A stretch of DNA of 64,000 bases, taken from positions 1-64,000 of the forward strand of contig NZ_JAHOPH010000015.1 of the NCBI RefSeq assembly GCF_019798055.1, read 5' to 3'. Below, piece after piece: positions 58,284 through 64,000 of the stretch; position 1 is the first letter of the stretch; the number at the start of each line of letters is the position of its first letter. The notes beneath the pieces were generated by a model. The model did no database searches and was not told the origin of the DNA. It saw only the letters and a list, made by a program, of their open reading frames with translations. Source of the DNA: Salsipaludibacter albus. GTDB lineage: Bacteria; Actinomycetota; Nitriliruptoria; Nitriliruptorales; Nitriliruptoraceae. Both the position numbers and the translations under genes were made by a program.

Positions 58284-59725
58284 GGGAGCCGGGCTGCCTC
58301 GCCCAGCTCCTCGGCCGCCAACTCCTCGGGCGAGGCCCGACCGAACAGCGGCAGCTTCGACACCAGCGCGATCTGCACGTAGGCGATGACGGCGGCCACG
58401 CCCGCCATGACGAAGAACCGCGTGTAGATCTCGCCGCGGGTCAGCCCGGGCGGCGCGATGAACCACAGCGTCACCGCCATGCCGATCGTCGCCAGGATCG
58501 GCGGCAGCGGGTACAGCGGCATGCGGTAGGGCCGGGCCAGGTCGGGCCGGGTCGAGCGCAGCACCATCATCGAGATGTTGACCAGGATGTAGGCCACCAG
58601 CCAGGCACACACCCCGGCGAGGATGAGCACGAAGATCGAGTCGATGTCGCCCTGGATCACGATCGCGTAGACACCGGGGAGCAGCATCGCCAGCACGATC
58701 CCCACGACCGGGGTGCGCCAGCGGGGGTGCAGCCAGGCGAAGACGTGGGGGAAGGTCCCGTCCTTGGCCATGCCGTAGAGGATCCGGGGGATCCCCGCCA
58801 GCAGGGTGTTGAGGGTGGCTGCGCCGGCGAACAGCACGGCGATGGCGAGCCACCACCGGCCGAAGTCGCCCAGCACGGCCTCGCCGAACGCCGGGATCGG
58901 CAGCGGCGTGTCGAACAGGGTCAGCCCGGACGCCTCGTCGAGGACCTCGTTGGGGACCTGGCGGGTGATGCCGGCGCCGTAGACGAACATCGCGAAGGCC
59001 ACGGCGACCAGTCCGACGAACATCGCCCGGGGCAGGTTGCGGGTCGCGTCGCGCAGCTCGGTGGCCAGCGGCGTCACGAACTCGACCCCGACGAACAGGA
59101 ACATCGCCAGCCCGACCATCGACAGGACCGCGGTCAGGTCGGTGCCGATCAGCGAGGCCCCGAAGAACCCGTCGAGGTCCGCCACCGGGGCCTTGAGGAT
59201 CCCGATGATCCCGAACAGGGCGACGGTCATCCACATGACCGCGGTCAGCACCACCTCGAAGGCCCCGTAGACCTCGATCCCGAGGATGTTGACGATCCCG
59301 AAGATCACCAGGACGCCCACGCCGATCATCCAGGTCTGCTCCGGCGCCATCGACTCCAGGAACGGGAAGTTCACCTGGGCGAACAACCCGATCGAGGCGG
59401 TCTCGGCCGTGCCGGCGAACAGGTGGACCAGCAGGTAGCCGACGATCGTGCCGGTGGCGGCGACGAAGCGGCCCAGCCCGGCGTTGATGTAGTCGTAGGT
59501 CGATCCCGCCAGTGGCATCACGGTGCCGGCCTCCGAGAAGACCATCACCTGGAACAGCATCACGACGAACGCGATCAGGATGGCGATGGCGAACACGCCA
59601 CCACCGACGCCGAAGCCCTGGGTCGCCGTCAACAGGACCGACGAGGCGATGATCAGCCCGATGGCCGTGGCCAGCGCGGTCGGGAACCCGATCGCTCCCT
59701 GCTGCAGGATGTCGCGCTCGCCCAT
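58280..59725 (-). CDS. APC family amino acid/amine permease
   Basis: A 481-residue APC-superfamily permease with 12 predicted helices. The conserved opening (MGERDILQQGAIGFPTALAT), the second-helix VFSEAGTVMPLAGSTYDYIN and the later GVEFVTPLATELRDATRNLPRAM are typical of amino acid/amine transporters such as PuuP. ATG 59725 lacks a strong ribosome-binding site. It follows the gamma-glutamyl hydrolase by 100 bp with its own promoter and a MarR-type operator (59784-59799), so it can be transcribed separately within the cluster. Confidence 0.88.
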   Translation of the reverse strand: MGERDILQQGAIGFPTALATAIGLIIASSVLLTATQGFGVGGGVFAIAILIAFVVMLFQVMVFSEAGTVMPLAGSTYDYINAGLGRFVAATGTIVGYLLVHLFAGTAETASIGLFAQVNFPFLESMAPEQTWMIGVGVLVIFGIVNILGIEVYGAFEVVLTAVMWMTVALFGIIGILKAPVADLDGFFGASLIGTDLTAVLSMVGLAMFLFVGVEFVTPLATELRDATRNLPRAMFVGLVAVAFAMFVYGAGITRQVPNEVLDEASGLTLFDTPLPIPAFGEAVLGDFGRWWLAIAVLFAGAATLNTLLAGIPRILYGMAKDGTFPHVFAWLHPRWRTPVVGIVLAMLLPGVYAIVIQGDIDSIFVLILAGVCAWLVAYILVNISMMVLRSTRPDLARPYRMPLYPLPPILATIGMAVTLWFIAPPGLTRGEIYTRFFVMAGVAAVIAYVQIALVSKLPLFGRASPEELAAEELGEAARLP

Positions 59726-59768
59726 GGTCGTTGCCCTCCCTCGACGACGCCCGACGACGCCTCGCCGA

Positions 59769-59799
59769 ACCCTAGAGCGGGAACGTTTGGATGGCAACG
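59769..59799 (-). promoter_or_regulatory. Permease promoter with MarR-type operator (site 2)
   Basis: CGTTTGGATGGCAACG (59784-59799) keeps the left half of the consensus and has three changes in the right half. It starts 10 bp upstream of the minus-strand -10 TAGGGT (59769-59774), covering the spacer and -35 region. Confidence 0.55.
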
Positions 59800-59825
59800 A
59801 CCTTGCCAGACATGGCCCGGACGGA

Positions 59826-60617
59826 CTACTCGGACGTGCCCTTGGCCGTGCCGACCAGCCAGTCGAACAGGGGCCGGTCGGTGGCGTAGATCTTCTCCGG
59901 GTGCCACTGGACGGCCAGGCACCGGGGCCAGTCGACCGGTTCGAGCGCCTCGACCACCTCGTCGTCGGCACGCGCGGTGACGACCAGCCCCTCCCCCACC
60001 CGGCCCACACCCTGGTGGTGGATCGCGTTGGCGACGCGACGCCCGGGACCGAACACGCCTGCCAGCCGCGATCCCTCGGCGACGGTCACGTCGTGACGCA
60101 TGGCGAGCACCTCCGCGGGTGCGGGGATCGGAGGATGGGGCGATCCGGGTGCGGTGACGTCCTGGCGGAGGTCACCGCCGTACGCGACGTTGAGGAGTTG
60201 CATCCCCCGGCAGATCGCCAGGGTCGGCAGGTCACGGGCCCGCGCCTCGGCCAGCACGGCCAGTTCGACGCGATCGGCGTCGGGATCGTTGTCGTGGACG
60301 TCGATGGGCTCGGCGCCGTAGCTGGACGGGTCCACGTCGCCGCCGCCGCACACCACCAGGGCGTCGACGGCGTCGAGCACGGCCGGGACGTCGTCGACTT
60401 CGACGTGCGGGAGCAGCACCGGGACACCGCCCGACTCGCGCACCGACGCGACGTACTCGGCGGCCAGGGTGTACAGGTCGGTGGCGTCGGAGACGTAGGT
60501 GTCCAGCGGCCGCCGCCACATCGTCATCAGCACGACCGGGCGACGCCGGCTCGCGGTCGCCACGTCGTCCTCCACGCCTGCCTCGGGCGCGTCCCGACGG
60601 CTCACAGCGCGATCCAT
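59826..60617 (-). CDS. Gamma-glutamyl-amine hydrolase (PuuD-like, peptidase C26)
   Basis: A 263-residue class I amidotransferase-like hydrolase of peptidase family C26. The nucleophile Cys is in TLAICRGMQLLNVAYGG, with HHQGV and the His of VQWHPEK downstream, matching PuuD, which splits gamma-glutamyl-GABA into glutamate and GABA. Start ATG 60617 lies in a 22-bp duplicate of the end of the upstream ALDH gene, so the first residues (MDRAVSRRD) are created by that duplication; a later start is possible. Sits between ALDH and permease in the same direction. Confidence 0.85.
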   Translation of the reverse strand: MDRAVSRRDAPEAGVEDDVATASRRRPVVLMTMWRRPLDTYVSDATDLYTLAAEYVASVRESGGVPVLLPHVEVDDVPAVLDAVDALVVCGGGDVDPSSYGAEPIDVHDNDPDADRVELAVLAEARARDLPTLAICRGMQLLNVAYGGDLRQDVTAPGSPHPPIPAPAEVLAMRHDVTVAEGSRLAGVFGPGRRVANAIHHQGVGRVGEGLVVTARADDEVVEALEPVDWPRCLAVQWHPEKIYATDRPLFDWLVGTAKGTSE

Positions 60618-60718
60618 GTCGTCGCCCGCCCTCGCTGCGCTCCGGCGGGTTGGAGAACTCGCTGCGCTCGTTCTCCCGGCGAGGCGCGGTCCGGGATCAC
60701 AACGCGATCCATGTCGTC
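60602..60718. repeat. REP-like double hairpin flanked by a 22-bp duplication
   Basis: A 22-bp direct repeat (60602-60623 and 60697-60718, one mismatch, containing GATCCATGTCGTC) flanks a 73-bp insert. The insert has two hairpins: arms CCCGCC/GGCGGG (60625-60630, 60644-60649) and GGAGAAC/GTTCTCC (60652-60658, 60670-60676), both with CTCGCTGCGCTC in or overlapping the loop. The right-hand repeat is the true 3' end of the ALDH gene; the left copy repeats its last codons. Confidence 0.8.
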
Positions 60719-62184
60719 TTGAGGGCGGTGAACTTGTCGATGGCGTGGACGGACTTGTCGCGGCCGTTGCCGGACTGCTTGCGACCGCCGAACGGCACGG
60801 ACAGCCCACCCTCCTCGTAGCAGTTGACCCACACGGTGCCGGCGGTGATCGCCCGCGACACCCGGTGGGCCCGGGACAGGTCCGACGTCCACACCCCCGC
60901 CGCCAGTCCGTAGGGCGTGTCGTTGGCCAGCCGGACCGCCTCCTCCTCGTCGTCGAAGGCGATGATCGACAGCACCGGCCCGAAGATCTCCTCGCGCGCG
61001 ATCCGGTGGTCGTTGTCGACCCCGCCGAACACCGTGGGCGCGAGCCAGAAGCCCTCGGGACCGGCGGTGTCGGGTGCCTCGCCGCCCACCAGCAGGTCGG
61101 CCTCGTCACGCCCGATCGCCACGTACTCACGGATCGTGTCGAGCTGACGGGCCGACACGATCGGGCCGGTCTCGGTCGCCTCGTCCAACGGATCGCCCAC
61201 GACCCGCGACCGGGCCCGGGCCACGACCTTGGCGGTCACCTCGTCGAGCACCTCGCGCTGCACCAGCAGCCGCGACGGCGCCGTGCACATCTCGCCGCTG
61301 TTGAAGAACACGCCCCACGCTGCCATGTCGGCCGCCACGTCCAGGTTGGGCGCGTCGGCGAACACGACGTTGGGGGACTTGCCGCCCAGCTCGAGCCAGA
61401 CCGGCTTGAGGTTGGAGTCGGCGGCGGCGTGCAGCAGCGATCGACCCGTGGCCCCCGACCCGGTGAAGGTCAGCGTGTCGACGTCGTCGTGGCGGGCCAG
61501 CGCGTCGCCCGCGACGGGGCCACGTCCGGGCAGCACGTTGAGCACGCCGTCGGGCAAGCCGGCCTCGGTCGCGAGCCGGGCGACCTCCAGCATCGACGTG
61601 GAGGTGTACTCGGCGGGCTTGAGGACCACGGAGTTGCCGGTGGCCAGGGCCGGCCCGAGCTTCCAGCCGGCCATCGTCAGCGGGAAGTTCCACGGCACGA
61701 TCGCCCCGACCACCCCGACCGGCTCGCGCGTGACCAGGGCGAGCTCGTCCGGCCCGGTGACCGGCAGCTCGTCGACCAGCTTGTCGGCCAGCTCGGCGTA
61801 CCACCGGATGGTCTTCAGCAACGCCGGGACCTCGATGCCACGGGTGTCGCCGATGGGCTTGCCCATCTCGGTGGTCACCAGCAGGGCGAGGTCGTCGGCA
61901 TGGGCCTCGACCAGGTCCGCCCACGCGAGCATCACGTCACGCCGGTGGGACGGGGACGTGCGCGACCAGCGTCCGTCGTCGAACGCCCGGCGGGCGGCGG
62001 CCACGGCCCGGTCGACGTCGGCCGGCCCGGCCGCCGCGACCGTGGCCCACGTCACGCCGGTCGCCGGGTTGACCTGCTCGAGTGGGTCCTCGGTGCCGTC
62101 CGGGTCCCGCCAGTCGCCGTCCACGAACAGGCGCGTGGGAGCCGACAGGTCGGCGGCGGCGCGGTGCCAGGTGCCGGTGGTCAT
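60697..62184 (-). CDS. Aldehyde dehydrogenase (PuuC-like)
   Basis: A 495-residue NAD(P)-dependent aldehyde dehydrogenase of the betaine/gamma-aminobutyraldehyde type. Motifs: VPWNFPLTMAGWK, FTGSGATGRSLL, catalytic Glu in LELGGKSPNVVF and catalytic Cys in FNSGEMCTAPSRLL. In the Puu pathway it oxidises gamma-glutamyl-gamma-aminobutyraldehyde. ATG 62184 overlaps the marR stop (ATGA), so regulator and enzyme are co-translated. Its 3' end is bordered by the duplicated REP-like insertion. Confidence 0.9.
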   Translation of the reverse strand: MTTGTWHRAAADLSAPTRLFVDGDWRDPDGTEDPLEQVNPATGVTWATVAAAGPADVDRAVAAARRAFDDGRWSRTSPSHRRDVMLAWADLVEAHADDLALLVTTEMGKPIGDTRGIEVPALLKTIRWYAELADKLVDELPVTGPDELALVTREPVGVVGAIVPWNFPLTMAGWKLGPALATGNSVVLKPAEYTSTSMLEVARLATEAGLPDGVLNVLPGRGPVAGDALARHDDVDTLTFTGSGATGRSLLHAAADSNLKPVWLELGGKSPNVVFADAPNLDVAADMAAWGVFFNSGEMCTAPSRLLVQREVLDEVTAKVVARARSRVVGDPLDEATETGPIVSARQLDTIREYVAIGRDEADLLVGGEAPDTAGPEGFWLAPTVFGGVDNDHRIAREEIFGPVLSIIAFDDEEEAVRLANDTPYGLAAGVWTSDLSRAHRVSRAITAGTVWVNCYEEGGLSVPFGGRKQSGNGRDKSVHAIDKFTALKTTWIAL

Positions 62185-62723
62185 GGTGCGTCCTCCTCCA
62201 GGGCGGCGACGAGGTGGCGCAGGCCCCGCACCAGCGCAGCCTGTTCGTCGGGTGCGACGAGGTCCGCGATCGCCCGCTCCTCGGCGTTGAAGACGGGGAA
62301 GGTGTCGGTGATCAGGTCGTGGCCCGCGTCGGTCAGGGCGATCGACACCAGCCGCCGGTCGTCGTCGTGGCGACGACGCACCACCAGCCCACGTCCCGCG
62401 AGGGTGTCGACCACCCCGGTCAGCGTGCCCTTGGTGACGTCGGCCTCGACGGCCACGAACCGGGTCTCGCGTTCGCCCCAGATCCACAGCACCCACAGCA
62501 CCTTGAAGGCCGTCCACGACAGGCCCGCCCGCCGCAGGGCGGCCTGCTCGAGCCGTCGTCGCATGGCCGTGGCGACCCGGAACACGTTGGAGGCCAACGC
62601 CGTGGCCTCCAGGTCGTGGTCGGCGTCGGCCAGCCTCGACAGGACCGCCTGCTCCTGTGCGCCCAGCTCGTCGGACTGCACGGCCAGGTCGTCGAAGTCG
62701 GCCAGGTCGGGCAGGTCCGTCAC
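62181..62723 (-). CDS. MarR family transcriptional regulator
   Basis: A 180-residue winged-helix regulator with LSWTAFKVLWVLWIWGERETRFVAVEADVTKGTLTGVVDTLAGRGLVVRRRHDDDRRLVSIALTDAG-type MarR fold (recognition helix KGTLTGVVDTL, wing with DDDRR). The N-terminal 35 residues are an acidic extension. GTG 62723 has GAGAGGAG upstream. It is the first gene of the marR-ALDH-hydrolase operon and faces the ligase gene across the palindrome at 62808-62823, which is most likely its own operator. The ligand is probably the amine or an intermediate of the pathway. Confidence 0.9.
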   Translation of the reverse strand: MTDLPDLADFDDLAVQSDELGAQEQAVLSRLADADHDLEATALASNVFRVATAMRRRLEQAALRRAGLSWTAFKVLWVLWIWGERETRFVAVEADVTKGTLTGVVDTLAGRGLVVRRRHDDDRRLVSIALTDAGHDLITDTFPVFNAEERAIADLVAPDEQAALVRGLRHLVAALEEDAP

Positions 62724-62765
62724 GTCCGGGACTCCTCTCGCCCAACGGTCGTCGGGCCGATGACC

Positions 62766-62830
62766 AGCCTAGGGTGGGGTGCGCGATTCCCGGCGATCCC
62801 GGGAAATCGGTTGGATCCAAACGATAGGCT
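62766..62830. promoter_or_regulatory. Divergent promoters and MarR operator (site 3)
   Basis: The palindrome CGGTTGGATCCAAACG (62808-62823, one mismatch) sits directly upstream of the plus-strand -10 TAGGCT (62825-62830) of the ligase gene. The minus-strand marR -10, also TAGGCT, is at 62766-62771. The operator occupies the spacer of the ligase promoter and lies upstream of the marR -35. Confidence 0.65.
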
Positions 62831-62893
62831 CCGGCCACCCACGGCGCCAGCGCCGCGTCGCCGTGCCACGCCGACCGACCGGGGAGACCACGC

Positions 62894-64000
62894 ATGGACT
62901 TCGACCGCGTCCGACTGCTGTGGCCGGACCACCTCGGGCTGGCCCGCGGCAAGTACCTGCCAGCCGCCACCGCCGAGGCCGGCACGGCCCACTGCCTGGC
63001 GCTGTTCGCGCTGGACTACGACCGCGAGATGGACGTCGAGGCACCGGGCCCCCGGGTCCTCCAGGGACTGCCGGACCTCGACGCGACCTTCGACCCCGAC
63101 ACGCTGCGTGCCGGCTGGGAGCCCGACACGGCCGTGGCCGTCGCCGACATCAGCTTCGAGGGCGAGGACCTGCCGTTCGGTCCGCGGCCCGCGGCCAAGC
63201 GCGCCATCCAGGCCTGGCGTGACCTGGGCTGGGAGCCCAAGCTCGGCATCGAGCTCGAGGCCTACGTGATGGAGCCCGACCCCGACGGCGGCGGGTGGCG
63301 TCGGGTCGAGACACCCGGCCACTACGTCTACGCGACCGGCCCGGCCGGGGACCCGACCGGGCTCATCGACGAGGTGATGGCCACGGCCGACCGGGTCGGC
63401 CTGCCACTGGAGTCGGTCAACACCGAGTACGACGCCGGCCAGTTCGAGCTGACCCTGCGCTACGACGACGCCCTGCGCGCGCTCGACGACGCCTTCCTGT
63501 TCAAGGTCATGGCCCGCGAACTGGCGATGCGACGTGGCCTGATGCTCACCTTCCTCGGCAAGCCGATCAACGGCGCCGGCGGGTCCGGCCTCCACCTCAA
63601 CCTGTCACTGTCGGACGACGACGGCACGAACGCCATGGCCGACCCCGACGGTCAGCACGGGCTGTCGGACCTGGCACGGCAGTGCCTGGCCGGGATGCTC
63701 GCCCACCACGAGGGCATGACCGCGCTGTGCTGCCCGACCGTCAACGCCTACAAGCGGATCCGACCGGCCGAGTTCATCCCGTACTGGGCGAACTGGGGTC
63801 TGGACCATCGTGGCACGACGATCCGCGTGCCCCCGCACCGCGGGGCGGCGACCCGTCTGGAGCACCGCCTGTCCGACGGCGCCGCGAACCCCTACACCGC
63901 CGCAGCGGCCGTCCTGCACGCGGCCCGGTTGGGGGTCGTCGACGACCTGGAGTGCCCGGACGCCGAGACCGGCAACTGCCTCGACGAGGTCAACACCGAC
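62894..64000 (+). CDS. Glutamine synthetase family ligase (gamma-glutamylamine synthetase, PuuA-like), partial
   Basis: The first 369 residues of a GS-fold ATP-dependent ligase; the gene runs off the window. Metal and glutamate-binding motifs are seen: LGIELEAYVM, NTEYDAGQFELTL, GSGLHLNLS, the ATP-side NAYKRIRPAEF and the C-terminal GAANPYTAAAAVLHA. True GlnA has the adenylylation motif and different N-terminal sequence; this one is of the type that ligates glutamate to putrescine or other amines. ATG 62894 has GGGGAGA 6 nt upstream and its own promoter and operator. It would start the gamma-glutamyl pathway completed by the ALDH, hydrolase and permease on the other strand; no gamma-glutamylamine oxidase (PuuB) is seen. 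Confidence 0.85.
   Translation, partial: MDFDRVRLLWPDHLGLARGKYLPAATAEAGTAHCLALFALDYDREMDVEAPGPRVLQGLPDLDATFDPDTLRAGWEPDTAVAVADISFEGEDLPFGPRPAAKRAIQAWRDLGWEPKLGIELEAYVMEPDPDGGGWRRVETPGHYVYATGPAGDPTGLIDEVMATADRVGLPLESVNTEYDAGQFELTLRYDDALRALDDAFLFKVMARELAMRRGLMLTFLGKPINGAGGSGLHLNLSLSDDDGTNAMADPDGQHGLSDLARQCLAGMLAHHEGMTALCCPTVNAYKRIRPAEFIPYWANWGLDHRGTTIRVPPHRGAATRLEHRLSDGAANPYTAAAAVLHAARLGVVDDLECPDAETGNCLDEVNTD

Noticed and set aside
1-64000. tRNA, rRNA, riboswitch or insertion sequence genes
   Set aside because: I found no cloverleaf with a recognisable T-loop, no rRNA-like stretch, no known riboswitch core and no transposase. A tRNA or covariance-model search would be needed to exclude short RNA genes.
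62894-64000. Calling the last gene the housekeeping glutamine synthetase glnA
   Set aside because: Its N-terminus and context (MarR, C26 hydrolase, ALDH, amine permease) fit a gamma-glutamylamine ligase better, and the C-terminal part that could show an adenylylation site is outside the window.

Overview
The window is very GC-rich, densely packed bacterial DNA with strongly GC-biased third codon positions, many GTG starts and many 4-base ATGA/GTGA gene overlaps. These traits, plus an F420-type luciferase-like oxidoreductase, a CHAT-associated ECF sigma factor, a sucrase-ferredoxin protein and -10 boxes of the form TAGnnT, point to an actinobacterium (Actinomycetota). The lineage below phylum cannot be fixed from the sequence; a deep-branching class is possible. 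I saw no rRNA, tRNA, insertion sequence, CRISPR array or prophage, so this looks like ordinary chromosome with several accessory islands.

Layout. 0-21 kb is mostly metabolic. It carries the E2 subunit of 2-oxoglutarate dehydrogenase and the lipoyl genes lipB and lipA that serve such enzymes. It also has an MFS exporter, acyl-CoA thioesterase II, a DJ-1/PfpI protein, an M3 oligopeptidase, a xanthine-guanine phosphoribosyltransferase, and a translationally coupled lipid-modification operon (FAD oxidoreductase, DUF1365, cyclopropane-synthase-like methyltransferase). A CPBP protease, an Abhydrolase_9 protein, a small membrane protein and an MscS channel follow.

20.2-31.5 kb is the most striking island, all on the minus strand. 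It holds an ECF sigma factor overlapping a small beta-rich protein, a second copy of that small protein, and two copies of a two-gene unit coding for an intracellular subtilisin-like protease (S8) and a TPR-CHAT caspase-like protease. All four protease active sites look intact. Both S8 proteins carry an array of 18-bp (6-residue) repeats at the same hinge before the catalytic domain, with unrelated repeat sequences (PFTSGG x7 and HPMYDG x4). This looks like a duplicated, sigma-linked intracellular protease system.

31.7-40.3 kb carries an amidase, an acetyltransferase, a three-gene catabolic operon (acetoacetate-decarboxylase-like, LigB-type dioxygenase, aminotransferase) and a divergent operon. 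The latter encodes a 97-residue aspartate-rich repeat protein, a JmjC/cupin-type oxygenase and a sucrase-ferredoxin protein, followed by a fumarylacetoacetase-family hydrolase.

40.4-49.6 kb reads as a cyclic-nucleotide island: a patatin phospholipase with two cNMP-binding domains, an ABC ATPase fused to a cNMP-binding domain with its FtsX-like permease, a metallo-beta-lactamase-fold hydrolase, and a 1266-residue protein with two cyclase domains, an ATPase and TPRs in the order seen in mammalian soluble adenylyl cyclase.

49.6-57.7 kb holds a secreted protein of unknown function, an LLM oxidoreductase/aldehyde dehydrogenase/P450 operon facing a glutamine-amidotransferase-like gene across one operator, and a Tat-exported multicopper oxidase. 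57.7-64 kb is a gamma-glutamyl amine (putrescine-type) utilisation cluster: permease, gamma-glutamyl hydrolase, aldehyde dehydrogenase, MarR regulator and a glutamine-synthetase-like ligase that runs off the window. A 16-bp palindrome (consensus CGTTTGGATCCAAACG) lies in the promoters of the ligase/marR pair, of the permease and, 26 kb away, of the decarboxylase-dioxygenase-aminotransferase operon. This suggests one MarR regulon joining the two catabolic loci.
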